Assembly: GCF_004364335.1 (NCBI RefSeq)
Contig: NZ_SOCR01000014.1
Span: 1 to 64,000, forward strand
From: Pseudomonas graminis
Lineage (GTDB): Bacteria; Pseudomonadota; Gammaproteobacteria; Pseudomonadales; Pseudomonadaceae
Length of the DNA stretch: 64,000 bases
Direction: 5' to 3'
Both the position numbers and the translations under genes were made by a program. The notes beneath the pieces are model-generated. The model was not told the origin of the DNA. It saw only the letters and a list, made by a program, of their open reading frames with translations, and searched no databases. Shown here piece after piece: positions 25,932-34,375 of the stretch. Each line of letters starts with the position of its first letter. The stretch's first letter is position 1.

Positions 25932-28004
25932 TCATTGCGGCTTGGCGTCTTTGACCCCTGCCGTGTTGTCCAGCAGGCTCTTGGTCGCGGTCTGCAGGAA
26001 GCTGTCGAGCTTCTTGCGCAACTCGGCAACGTCCGGCGCGTTCGGCATCAGCTCGGCGTGGGGCTTTGTACCCAACTCATAGCTGTATACCTTCGGCTCC
26101 ATTTCCTTGGGTTCGATCAGGATCCGGTTGCCGGTGACCAACGCGACGGTCTGCTCGCTGCCTGACGGCTTGATCACACCGAAGCCCTCGTCTCCCGCCG
26201 GCAGATTGAGCAGGTCGCGGCCCCAGCACTGGTGCACGGTGTCGCCACCCAGGCGGCCCATGATGGTCGGGACGATGTCGATCTGCGTACCCACGATGCT
26301 GCTGCGCTTGCCGAACTTGTCTTGCAGGCCCGGGGCGATCATCAGCATCGGCACGTTGAAGCGGCCCAGGTCCATCTCGGTGATCTGCTCGTTGTTGCCG
26401 AAGCCGTGGTCACCGACGACCACAAACAGCGTGTCCTTGTAGTACGGCTCTTTCTTGGCTTTCTCGAAGAACTGACCCAGCGCCCAATCCGAATAACGCA
26501 TGGCGGTGAGGTGTTCATCCAGCGTGCCATGCCCGGTCACGCGCTCGACCGGCAGATTCGCCGGCAGTGCGTACGGCGTGTGGTTGGACAAGGTCTGCAG
26601 CAAGGCATAGAACGGCTTGCCCTTGGCTTCGCGGGCTTTCAGCTCTTCGGCGCCACGGTCGAACATGTCCTGGTCGGACACGCCCCAGGTGGGGTCCGAG
26701 AACACCGGGTTGACGAAGTCATTGCGGCCAATGAAGTTGGTCATGCCCTGGTTGCTGAAGAAGCCCGACTGGTTGTCCCAGGCGAAGTCACCGTTGTAGA
26801 CATACACGTCGTCGTACTTGCGCGCGCTGAGCAGCTGCGGCAAGCCGGACAGCTTGTGGCTGCCTTCCGGCGTCTGCATCAGGTACTCGAAGCCCGGCAG
26901 GTTCGGGAAGCAGGCCATGGTCGCGAACATGCCCTGGTGGGTGTGCGTGCCGTTGGAGAAGAAACGATCGAACAGCAGACCTTCCTGGGACAGTTTGTCG
27001 AAGTAAGGCGTGATGTTCGATTCGTCGCCCAGTGCACCCACCGAATGGCCGGCGAAGCTTTCCATCAGGATCACGACGACGTTCTTGATCGGCAGTGTGT
27101 TGGCCGGCGGCGGCGTGAAATCACGACGCACAGCGGCTTTTTCCGGATCGATCAGCTTGTCGTTGGCGGTCAGCAGCATGTCACGAACGACCTGCTGGGC
27201 TTCGGCCTGAGGCAGAGTCGCCTTCCAGATGTTGTCGCGGTCTTCGGACATCCGGCTCTTCGCCGCTGCGATCAGCGTCAGCGTGCCGTTCAGGCCCAGG
27301 GTGTTGGCGAAGTTGGAGTCAGTGGTGTACGCATCGCCCCAACGCAGCGGCGGGCCCTGACGCAGGGTGCCGCGAGCGGCGATGACGGCCACCACCAGGC
27401 ACAGCAGGAAAACCACGGCACGCTTGTACAACGGCGCAACCACGCGGTTGTCGGCGCTGGCCACATTGAACCCGCCACGCGGACGGGTCACACGATCGAC
27501 GCCTTTGAAGACCAGGCTCAGCAACCAGGTCAGCAGCGCCCACGCCAACAGATAGCGAACCACCGGATAGCCGTACCAGATCATGCTCAGGACGGTTTTC
27601 GGGTCTTCTTTGACGTACTGGAAAACCAGGCCATTGAGGCGCTGGTGGAATTCACGGTAGAAATCCATCTCCATCAGGCCGAAGAACGTGGTCAGGCTCG
27701 CGACCAGCGTCAGCCAGAAGCGAAACACCCCACGGGCGGCCATCATGCGCGCACTGAACAGGGACAGCAGAAGGGGAATCAGGATGTACACGACCAGACG
27801 CAAATCGAACCGCAGGCCATTGCCGAACGACTCGACGAACGTCGAAGCCGGCGTCGCACCGATGCCTTCGCGGTTATAGACCAGCAGCGCAACGCGCAAC
27901 AGGGTGTACAGGACCATCAGCACCAGGCCGCTCAGGAGCGTATAGGCCAGGTGCGATTTGACGGTAGGTTGCGGCGCGCGCGCCGGGGCGTCCGTTTTGG
28001 CCAT
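25932..28004 (-). CDS. LTA synthase family membrane sulfatase-like protein
   Basis: The 690-residue protein has about five N-terminal membrane helices and a large periplasmic sulfatase/alkaline-phosphatase-fold domain. That domain has the metal-ligand Glu in VVVILMESFAG, the nucleophile Thr region NGTHTHQGMFATMACFPNLPG, and the VVVGDHGFGNN metal site. Family members transfer phosphoglycerol (lipoteichoic acid synthase, or OpgB/MdoB for glucans in Gram-negatives). In Pseudomonas an osmoregulated-glucan or envelope role is the likely one, but I cannot specify it. A bidirectional terminator follows. Confidence 0.87.
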   Translation of the reverse strand: MAKTDAPARAPQPTVKSHLAYTLLSGLVLMVLYTLLRVALLVYNREGIGATPASTFVESFGNGLRFDLRLVVYILIPLLLSLFSARMMAARGVFRFWLTLVASLTTFFGLMEMDFYREFHQRLNGLVFQYVKEDPKTVLSMIWYGYPVVRYLLAWALLTWLLSLVFKGVDRVTRPRGGFNVASADNRVVAPLYKRAVVFLLCLVVAVIAARGTLRQGPPLRWGDAYTTDSNFANTLGLNGTLTLIAAAKSRMSEDRDNIWKATLPQAEAQQVVRDMLLTANDKLIDPEKAAVRRDFTPPPANTLPIKNVVVILMESFAGHSVGALGDESNITPYFDKLSQEGLLFDRFFSNGTHTHQGMFATMACFPNLPGFEYLMQTPEGSHKLSGLPQLLSARKYDDVYVYNGDFAWDNQSGFFSNQGMTNFIGRNDFVNPVFSDPTWGVSDQDMFDRGAEELKAREAKGKPFYALLQTLSNHTPYALPANLPVERVTGHGTLDEHLTAMRYSDWALGQFFEKAKKEPYYKDTLFVVVGDHGFGNNEQITEMDLGRFNVPMLMIAPGLQDKFGKRSSIVGTQIDIVPTIMGRLGGDTVHQCWGRDLLNLPAGDEGFGVIKPSGSEQTVALVTGNRILIEPKEMEPKVYSYELGTKPHAELMPNAPDVAELRKKLDSFLQTATKSLLDNTAGVKDAKPQ

Positions 28005-28274
28005 GTGTTGTGGGATCCGTTGGATTCAGGTTGAGGTTCAAAAAGCGGTGCGCCCGACCACATCGAAATGCCGGTCCGGGCTGCGGGGGCCAAATATTAC
28101 GTGAACCCTCGCGGTTTACCACCGATCCCGCGCATTCTTCATGACGGATCGGCACAAACATCTATCTCAATCAGTGGGCATGCCTGGAACGGCGCGAATC
28201 TTCCCGAAGAAACGGTGAAAATTCCGTTGATTAACGCCGCCACTCATATTTTCTTACAAAGCCTTGAATCGCGT

Positions 28275-29486
28275 TTACACCTTGAACGTCTGGGCATATT
28301 GCTCGACGGCCTGCTCGATGGCCCCAAAGACATGGGGTGCGTGGGGGTTGAGCGAGGCGTTTTCCTGCAGAGACGCCTGCACTGCCGCAATCAACCGCGC
28401 GATGCGCACGTTCGGTTTACGGATGTCACAGGTCGAGGCCAACGTCAGAATGCCGAGCCTCGATCCGAACAGGCTTTTCGAGCCGTCCAGACGCAGGGCC
28501 AACGCATCGTCCCTTATATACGCGGTGGTGTTGACGATGTCGTAGGCCGGCGCCAGTCGTGCGTCCGCCCCCAGCGGGTCGCGATACAGCAACCCGAAAT
28601 TCTTCAGATGGGCATCGCCGTTGCCCACCATGCAGCTGAGCGCGACGATGTCGAAGAACTGATCCAGCGAATCACGAACATGCTCAGGCGCGCAAAACAG
28701 GCGAATGGCCTTGGCGATGTTTTCGTAGCTGGAGTCGTATTTCTGCTCCGTGCCCAGGCCCATCAATACCGCCATGTCTTCGAAACCGATGGCTCGTTGC
28801 TCAGTGTCCCGATCGAAGCGGCGCATGACGAACAGCTGGCGGTTATCCGACAGATAAAATTCCGGTACCGGCATGTCGGCCCTGCGCGCTGCGTCCATGC
28901 ACACGTATTCGTTTACCGCCAGCCCGGGGAAGTCCGCCCTCCCCGACTTGACGATTAATTCAGGCATCAACAGCGTGGCTTTGGGGTCTGTGACGAAATC
29001 CGAATCGGGCACGATGACTTTGGGCTGAACGCCTGAGATCCCCGTGCGCAAAATGTATTGATCGACCAGTTCGGCAAACAAATCCTGCGTTCCGTCCCAA
29101 CTGAGTATCTGCCCCAGACTTTTGCCTGCCACGGGGCCCGCACCGCCCAGCAAGTCGTCGATCATGGGAGACGCCACGGCCACGCGGCCGACCGGCGAAC
29201 CGCTGCCGGTCAACGCCATGAGCAGCATGGGGTTGATGGGCGTGGTTTTGGCGAGGCGATTGCGCAACTGTTCCAGCACGAAGCCTTCGGGCAGGTTCAT
29301 CTGGAACACCGGGTGCAGGCTTCGCGATACATAAGCCGCATCGCGAACGCCCATGGTCAGGCTGATCTGCGACTCCGGACTGGCGTCCAGGCCGTAGCGA
29401 AACAGGTAGTCGCAGGACTCAGGCGCGGACAGCTCACCGCTTTCACCCTCAGGGGTAAAAATGCGCACACGATCCAGCGGTTTCAC
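28275..29486 (-). CDS. hipA: HipA family serine/threonine kinase toxin
   Basis: The 403-residue HipA-like protein has an N-terminal domain with GSGSPVGRVAVA, a GISGVQPKV ATP-loop region, the catalytic NGDAHLKNFGLLY segment and the metal-site LAPAYDIVNT. In E. coli HipA phosphorylates glutamyl-tRNA synthetase and causes persistence; the target of this branch is unknown. It is a little shorter than E. coli HipA (440). Its start overlaps the hipB stop by 4 bases. I see no inactivating change in the visible motifs. Confidence 0.9.
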   Translation of the reverse strand: MKPLDRVRIFTPEGESGELSAPESCDYLFRYGLDASPESQISLTMGVRDAAYVSRSLHPVFQMNLPEGFVLEQLRNRLAKTTPINPMLLMALTGSGSPVGRVAVASPMIDDLLGGAGPVAGKSLGQILSWDGTQDLFAELVDQYILRTGISGVQPKVIVPDSDFVTDPKATLLMPELIVKSGRADFPGLAVNEYVCMDAARRADMPVPEFYLSDNRQLFVMRRFDRDTEQRAIGFEDMAVLMGLGTEQKYDSSYENIAKAIRLFCAPEHVRDSLDQFFDIVALSCMVGNGDAHLKNFGLLYRDPLGADARLAPAYDIVNTTAYIRDDALALRLDGSKSLFGSRLGILTLASTCDIRKPNVRIARLIAAVQASLQENASLNPHAPHVFGAIEQAVEQYAQTFKV

Positions 29487-29734
29487 CGGAACACCTCGCG
29501 CAGCTCTTCAAACGTCGGGCGTCGGGCGGAAACGACCTTTATTTCGGCATTCAACGCGGCCAGAACCTTGGCGTAGAAATTCACCGCCACGGTCGGGCTG
29601 CCTTTTTCGACTTCAGCAAGCTTTTGCCGTGTCATGCCCGATTGGTAGGCCAGCTGAACCTGAGTGAGGCCACGGGATTTACGCATCTGTTCGATCTGAC
29701 TGCCCAATCGCTCAAGCAATAATGTCGCGTCCAT
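29483..29734 (-). CDS. hipB: HipB-like XRE antitoxin
   Basis: The 83-residue Cro/CI-type helix-turn-helix protein (LGSQIEQMRKSRGLTQVQLAYQSGMTRQKLAEVEKGSPTVAV) is coupled to hipA by a 4-base overlap. It is expected to neutralise HipA and to repress the operon through the inverted repeat at 29804-29849. The reading frame begins with an ATG at 29734. Confidence 0.9.
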   Translation of the reverse strand: MDATLLLERLGSQIEQMRKSRGLTQVQLAYQSGMTRQKLAEVEKGSPTVAVNFYAKVLAALNAEIKVVSARRPTFEELREVFR

Positions 29735-29803
29735 TTGTCACGCCTGCATAACACTCAACGATGGATGGAATGTATACGTGACATGAATGGCGATCAAGGA
29801 GAA

Positions 29804-29849
29804 GTTACGTAAACCTGACATCAGCCAATGGATGTCAGGTTTACGTAAC
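29804..29849. promoter_or_regulatory. Perfect inverted repeat, candidate HipB operator
   Basis: GTTACGTAAACCTGACATC (29804-29822) is repeated exactly in reverse complement at 29831-29849, with an 8-nt spacer. Each outer end also holds the small palindrome TTACGTAA. It lies 70-115 bases upstream of hipB and just past the end of speE. There is no U-tract, so it is an unlikely terminator; an operator for HipB is the simplest reading. Confidence 0.6.
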
Positions 29850-29860
29850 ATCCTCAGCGG

Positions 29861-30721
29861 TCAGGCATTGCTCGGCTTGCTGATTGCCTGAAGAACGTAC
29901 TGCGGCAATGCGAAGGCGCCGATATGTATTTCAGGGTTGTAGTAACGCGTAACGATGCCACTGCCGGCGAATCGCTGATGCAGGGTATCCAGCGAAATCT
30001 TGCGGTGCTGAGAATCCGTCGAACCCCAGGCAAAGGTCATTGCGCCGCCAATATAGGTGGGCACCGCTGCCTGGTAGAAATGCCAGTCGGCGAACAGGCC
30101 ATTCATGCGCCCTGCCGTGGTCTGCACTTCGCTCAGCTGCATGAACGGCGTGCCGTTTTGCGTAACCAGAATGCCGCCTTCGTTGAGGCAGCGGTGGCAC
30201 GCCTGATAGAAATTCTCCGAGAACAGCACTTCGCCCGGCCCGATCGGGTCGGTGGAATCGGAAATGATGACGTCGAATTTTTCTTCGGTATTGGCAACGA
30301 AGCGCATGCCGTCGTCGATGACCAGGTTCAGACGCGAATCATCGAAAGCGCCTTTGGAGTGGTTCGGCAGGTACTCCTTACACATCTCGACAACGGTGCC
30401 GTCGATCTCGACCATGGTGATGTGTTCAACCGTTGCGTGCTTGGCGACTTCGCGCAGCATGCCGCCATCGCCACCGCCGATGATCAGGACGCGCTTGGCA
30501 CGGCCGTGGGCCAGAATCGGCACGTGGGTGAGCATCTCGTGATAGATGAACTCGTCGGCTTCGGTGGTTTGAATCACGCCGTCCAGCGCCATGACGCGAC
30601 CCATGCGCGGGTTCTGGAAGATCACCAGATGCTGATGCTCGGTGCGCACTTCATGCAGCATTTTTTCCATGCGAAAGCGCTGGCCGTAGCCTTCGTACAA
30701 CGTTTCTTGATAATCACTCAT
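29861..30721 (-). CDS. speE: Spermidine synthase
   Basis: The 286-residue polyamine aminopropyltransferase makes spermidine from putrescine and decarboxylated SAM in the cytoplasm. The cofactor motif IIGGGDGGMLREV and the active-site loop SDSTDPIGPGEVLFSENFY are both present. The start at 30721 (MSDYQETLYEGYG) is the family start; the ATG at 30769 adds 16 residues without support. The gene is separated from the PLDc_N-like gene upstream by a strong terminator. Confidence 0.95.
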   Translation of the reverse strand: MSDYQETLYEGYGQRFRMEKMLHEVRTEHQHLVIFQNPRMGRVMALDGVIQTTEADEFIYHEMLTHVPILAHGRAKRVLIIGGGDGGMLREVAKHATVEHITMVEIDGTVVEMCKEYLPNHSKGAFDDSRLNLVIDDGMRFVANTEEKFDVIISDSTDPIGPGEVLFSENFYQACHRCLNEGGILVTQNGTPFMQLSEVQTTAGRMNGLFADWHFYQAAVPTYIGGAMTFAWGSTDSQHRKISLDTLHQRFAGSGIVTRYYNPEIHIGAFALPQYVLQAISKPSNA

Positions 30722-30843
30722 GGATGAAGTCCCCGATAACGACTGATGACAGGACGGCGGGCCGCCCACAAGAAGGCGCGCATTCTACGTCGCGGAGCAT
30801 GACAGGTCGAATGTCGTGGTGGCCCGAGGGGATCCGCGGAAAC

Positions 30844-30876
30844 AAAAACGCCCGACTGGCCAGGCCAGTCGGGCGT
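30844..30876 (-). terminator. Terminator downstream of the PLDc_N-like gene
   Basis: ACGCCCGACTGGCC (30848-30861) pairs perfectly with GGCCAGTCGGGCGT (30863-30876). The A-run at 30844-30848 gives a U-tract on the minus strand. Confidence 0.8.
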
Positions 30877-30930
30877 CATGTGTTCTGAAGCCTCGCTGCG
30901 CTTCTGCTGCGATACTAGATAAGCACGCTA

Positions 30931-31122
30931 CTAGATACGCACATTGCCGCGCGGGCCAGCGATTGCCCAGATGATCAGGCCCAACACCGGCAGGATGACG
31001 ATCAGCAAAATCCAGAGAATTTTCTTCCCGGTTTCCGCGCCGCTTTTCAGCACGTTGATGATGGCCCAAATATCCAGCGCCAGAATGATCAGGCCAATCA
31101 GACCGTTGAAGGTAGAACCCAT
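30931..31122 (-). CDS. Small PLD-nuclease N-terminal-domain (PLDc_N) membrane protein
   Basis: The 63-residue protein of two membrane helices matches PLDc_N: LIILALDIWAIINVLKSG, then ILWILLIVILPVLGLIIWAIAGPRG. Despite the name it has no catalytic domain. ATG 31122 is preceded by AGGAG. The function is unknown; its place upstream of speE is common in Pseudomonas by recollection. Confidence 0.8.
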   Translation of the reverse strand: MGSTFNGLIGLIILALDIWAIINVLKSGAETGKKILWILLIVILPVLGLIIWAIAGPRGNVRI

Positions 31123-31231
31123 GGTGTTGCTCCTAATTGAAGGCTTGCTCACTTGAGAGTGGCGGCCCGCGATGAGGGTTCCGTTGGTCGGCAGGGATAT
31201 TTCGTGGCGCAGCGAAACACGTCGATGGGGA

Positions 31232-31756
31232 TCAAATCTGCGCCTTGAGCGCCTCCAGCGCAGGTTCGATCAATATGCCGAGTTCAACGCCGAGGGCCAT
31301 GACCCGCTCGACATCGGCGCCGTAGACCAGCACCGTTTGCAACACATGGTCCAGCGGCTCGCTGACGTCCATCAGCACATACCCGCCCATGTCCTTGTTC
31401 ATGCTGGAAAGCTGAATCTGAATGCGGTTGAGCGCGGCCAGCGGTTCAGCCTTGGTCAGTTGCTTGGGTTTGATGTTGAACGCCACGTTGGGCCCGAACG
31501 AGGCCATGATCTCGGTGAGCAGGTCAGGATAGGTATCGGCCTGAAGCAACACGGTGTCGGGAAGGCTGCCAATGACCACCCACTCCCCCAGCGGGATCGG
31601 AAACGTGTCGTCGAAATTGATGTCGGGGTTGGCGGTCAGAAACGCATCGGGGTCGGCGTAAGCCTGGGCGGCCTCGTCGGCGATTTTTTCGATTTCTTCA
31701 TCGCTCATGCAGCCGGAGCTGATCTTGCTGATGAATTCGATGAGTGAAGCTTTCAT
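31232..31756 (-). CDS. Hypothetical protein
   Basis: I do not recognise this 174-residue acidic protein. It starts MKASLIEFISKISSGC and has no signal peptide or membrane helix. A later stretch (GYVLMDVSEPLDHVLQTVLVYGADVERVMALGVELG) looks like a mixed alpha/beta fold. It is 67 bases downstream of the ankyrin-repeat gene on the same strand, so they may share a transcript. Confidence 0.65.
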   Translation of the reverse strand: MKASLIEFISKISSGCMSDEEIEKIADEAAQAYADPDAFLTANPDINFDDTFPIPLGEWVVIGSLPDTVLLQADTYPDLLTEIMASFGPNVAFNIKPKQLTKAEPLAALNRIQIQLSSMNKDMGGYVLMDVSEPLDHVLQTVLVYGADVERVMALGVELGILIEPALEALKAQI

Positions 31757-31823
31757 GGCAGATCGTCCGAGGGCTGGAAAACAGGCGCGCAGGATAGCTG
31801 GAAATGCTGCGCGCCTCTATCGC

Positions 31824-32360
31824 TTACGCCCCCAGGCGGGTGAGCTGCTCGGCAGTCTCGGTCGCGCCCATGGTCTGCGCGGCCATCAGCGGGGTGACGC
31901 CCTTGGCATCCTGAATGTGAGGGTTGGCCCCCTTGGAGATCAGGTAGTCGACGATCGCCGTGCGGTTGAACATCGCCGCCATCATCAATGCCGTGCGGCC
32001 GTCGGCTGATGCGCCTTCGACGTCTGCGCCGCCTTCCACAAGGATTTTCACGGTTTCCAGATCGCCCTTGAAAGCCGCGCCAGCGATCGGACTCTGGCCG
32101 TTGTCGTTGCGCAGTTCCGGGTCAGCCTTGTGCTTGAGCAGCACGCGCACTGCGTCCTGATGACCGTGATAGCTGGCCAGCATCAACAGCGTGTCGCCTT
32201 TGTGGTTGCGCAGGTTGGGGGTCAAGCCGTTTTCCAGGAGCCGGTCGAGCATCGGGGCGTCGCCGGCACGGGCCCTGTCGAATACCTGTTCGGCAAATTC
32301 CAGTGCCTCTTCGTCTGTCATGCGCGTGGCAGAACCGGGCGTGGTGGGGGCGTCAGACAT
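31824..32360 (-). CDS. Ankyrin-repeat protein
   Basis: The 178-residue protein has about four ankyrin repeats from residue 45 on: GLTPNLRNHKGDTLLMLASYHG, ADPELRNDNGQSPIAGAAFKG, ADVEGASADGRTALMMAAMFN and ANPHIQDAKGVTPLMAAQTMG. Ankyrin repeats bind proteins. There is no signal peptide, so it is probably cytoplasmic, unlike the periplasmic AnkB of P. aeruginosa. The start at 32360 is preceded by GGAG. Confidence 0.9.
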   Translation of the reverse strand: MSDAPTTPGSATRMTDEEALEFAEQVFDRARAGDAPMLDRLLENGLTPNLRNHKGDTLLMLASYHGHQDAVRVLLKHKADPELRNDNGQSPIAGAAFKGDLETVKILVEGGADVEGASADGRTALMMAAMFNRTAIVDYLISKGANPHIQDAKGVTPLMAAQTMGATETAEQLTRLGA

Positions 32361-32870
32361 TTCGTAACTCCAGTAGCGCAAGGCATTGCGCGGGATAGAT
32401 CAAAGGATGCGGCGATCCATGGGCCAGGCAATCTATGAGCCATGGATAAAGCGTGTAGTTCCACTGATGACGCCATCACCCATGGCGCACGGCAATGGCG
32501 CCGCTGTAGATGACACCAACCATGCCACCTTCGGCTACAGGCGCCAAACCATCGGTTTCAATGCGCCCGACAGGATCGGCTCACGGCTGGCCGAGAAAAT
32601 TTCGCAACAAGGGGAAATAAATCCGGGATACCGCTGTCTCAGTAATGTCATGCAACGCGTGGCCCCTCCCTGATTCACCCCTGTCTCACTCCCCACTCCG
32701 GTAAATTGCAGGATGCACGAGAGGCATTCATGCAAATTGCACGAGACAGTATTTTTTAGAAATCTGTAAGCCCTTGATTTCGTTGACATTTATTTAAGCG
32801 CAAAAGCTGGCACAGTCACTGCACTAGTCATTCCAAGCTTGTTATCCCATGAGCAATGGAGCCTCTAGAC
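32361..32870. other. Gene-free stretch with a candidate sigma-54 promoter
   Basis: I see no convincing gene in about 510 bases. A plus-strand frame from 32386 has no ribosome site and an unlikely composition. The right half is AT-rich and looks like the promoter region of the DUF3509 gene. Confidence 0.4.
32808..32823 (+). promoter_or_regulatory. Candidate sigma-54 promoter
   Basis: TGGCACAGTCACTGCA keeps the invariant GG and GC of a -24/-12 promoter with 10 nt between them, and lies about 48 bases upstream of the DUF3509 start. It has two mismatches to TGGCACG-N4-TTGCA. Confidence 0.35.
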
Positions 32871-33149
32871 ATGACTTTCATCCAAGAAAAATTCGCATCC
32901 GTATTTTCCGATTTCGAAGTCACCACCCAGCCGCGTCCGGACGGTGGCGTTCTGTTGACTCTGCGCAACGATGAAGGCACCAACATCCGCCGCTGCGTGT
33001 CCTACGCTCAACTGCACACCCCAGTGCAACTGGAATGGGTGATCAGCGCGATTCGTCGTGATCTGGCCGCACAAGCCAGCGAGCTGCCCGCTATCTCGAT
33101 GTTGCAAAGCCAGCACCGTTTTGATTTGCCTACTTATCACACCCGATAA
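32871..33149 (+). CDS. DUF3509 protein
   Basis: This is a 92-residue soluble protein of a Pseudomonas-restricted family (MTFIQEKFASVFSDFEVTTQPRPDGGVLLTLRN). The function is unknown. ATG 32871 has GGAG 9 nt upstream; an ATG at 32856 would add five residues. It has its own upstream AT-rich region with a possible sigma-54 site and ends in a very strong terminator, so it is monocistronic. Confidence 0.82.
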   Translation: MTFIQEKFASVFSDFEVTTQPRPDGGVLLTLRNDEGTNIRRCVSYAQLHTPVQLEWVISAIRRDLAAQASELPAISMLQSQHRFDLPTYHTR

Positions 33150-33219
33150 GTACCAGGCCGGAACATAGCGTTCCGGCAGCAGCACGTTTCACTCTCATCG
33201 AAGCATCCCTTGTAGATTC

Positions 33220-33252
33220 CCGCGATAGTTGATGCTATCGCGGTTTTTTTTT
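33220..33252 (+). terminator. Strong terminator after the DUF3509 gene
   Basis: CCGCGATAG (33220-33228) pairs perfectly with CTATCGCGG (33235-33243) across a 6-nt loop, followed by nine T. Confidence 0.92.
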
Positions 33253-33337
33253 GGGCTTTTTTCCGAGGCTTTGACGTCAGGCGCTGGCACCCACTCCAGG
33301 TCTTTCTATCAGAGCCGGTCTACTGGTCAGAGCTCGT

Positions 33338-34054
33338 CTACTGAATGATCCCTCGACACAACGCCTCACCCACCGCCTGCGCACGGTTGGTCACCCCGAG
33401 CTTGGCGTAGATGCTCTTGAAGTGATGCTTGACGGTCGCCTCCGAGACTTCCTTGATCAGCCCGATCTCCCACGCCGTCTTGCCTTCCCGCGCCCACTTG
33501 AGAATTTCGAGTTCCTTGGGCGACAGCGCCCGCGTCTGCAGTTGACGTCCTTTCCCCGCCACGTGAAGCATCGGCACCAGACTCGTGAGCAGGTAACGAT
33601 CGTTGTGGGTCAGCGGCCGCTCCATGCCGTTGAGCGTGCAGATGGTGATGACACCCTGATTGGCCCGCGTCTGGCTGCTGTACCCATAGGAAAAAGCCGG
33701 CAGCAGGTCACAATCCTCCACCGCTGCCATGTAGGCGGGTGATGGCGGATAGGTCTTGAAGGCCTCTTCCCAATTCAGAAAGCCCATGGTGTGGCGGTAG
33801 CAGCGTATGACCGGGTCTTCGATCATCAGGCGTCCCTGGCAATAAAGATCCTTCCAGTAGCTGTCGACGTTGGACGTAATGCAACTGAGCAATACGCCGT
33901 TTCGGTACTGATAAAGCATGGCCCGTTCGCTGCGGCATTCAGCTCTTAGCCAGTCAAGTGCGTTGGCGATGGCTGCATCGCCATCCTGTTCAGTGATGCT
34001 GCTGACCATTTGTTGTATCAACGGACTCAGCGTCCCTGTCTGCGCGTTTTTCAT
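33338..34054 (-). CDS. LuxR-type regulator with autoinducer-binding-like domain
   Basis: The 238-residue protein has an N-terminal ligand-binding-like domain: YQYRNGVLLSC, then SYWKDLYCQGRLMIEDPVIRC and an NWEEAF stretch. The C-terminal LuxR helix-turn-helix is LSPKELEILKWAREGKTAWEIGLIKEVSEATVKHHFKSIYAKL. This layout fits LuxR regulators that sense acyl-homoserine lactones or plant or host signals. There is no luxI-type synthase in the window, so it is a LuxR solo as far as can be seen. Confidence 0.85.
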   Translation of the reverse strand: MKNAQTGTLSPLIQQMVSSITEQDGDAAIANALDWLRAECRSERAMLYQYRNGVLLSCITSNVDSYWKDLYCQGRLMIEDPVIRCYRHTMGFLNWEEAFKTYPPSPAYMAAVEDCDLLPAFSYGYSSQTRANQGVITICTLNGMERPLTHNDRYLLTSLVPMLHVAGKGRQLQTRALSPKELEILKWAREGKTAWEIGLIKEVSEATVKHHFKSIYAKLGVTNRAQAVGEALCRGIIQ

Positions 34055-34321
34055 GTTCCCTCCCGTTTAAACCATCAATTGCGCGGCCCTGATACCCCTT
34101 GGTTTTTTTATGCATGGCAGCTGAAAAACGGCGTCAGGTGCTGTCGTCAACACGACCGCACCAGGCGCATTCAAAAGCTGTCAGGGTCCGACAGGCGAAG
34201 GGTTACACAGTCGAGGAGGGTTAAACACAGCGTCGAAAACAAACAGGCATGCCTGACCGTGAAACAAGCAACTTCCCACAAACGAACAAAAACCAACTTA
34301 CATTTTTCCGCATTTGGATAC

Positions 34322-34352
34322 AAAAACGGCCAATGTCAGAGACATCGGCCGT
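34322..34352 (-). terminator. Terminator of the mtn operon
   Basis: ACGGCCAATGTC (34326-34337) pairs with GACATCGGCCGT (34341-34352) with one mismatch across AGA. The A-run at 34322-34326 gives a U-tract on the minus strand. It follows mtnC by about 25 bases. The rest of 34055-34375 holds nothing else that I can identify. Confidence 0.75.
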
Positions 34353-34375
34353 CGGTTTTCAGCACGTCTGGATCG

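Noticed and set aside
26232..28034. 600-codon plus-strand frame opposite the LTA-synthase-like gene
   Set aside because: Antisense shadow; the minus-strand protein has clear sulfatase motifs and membrane helices.
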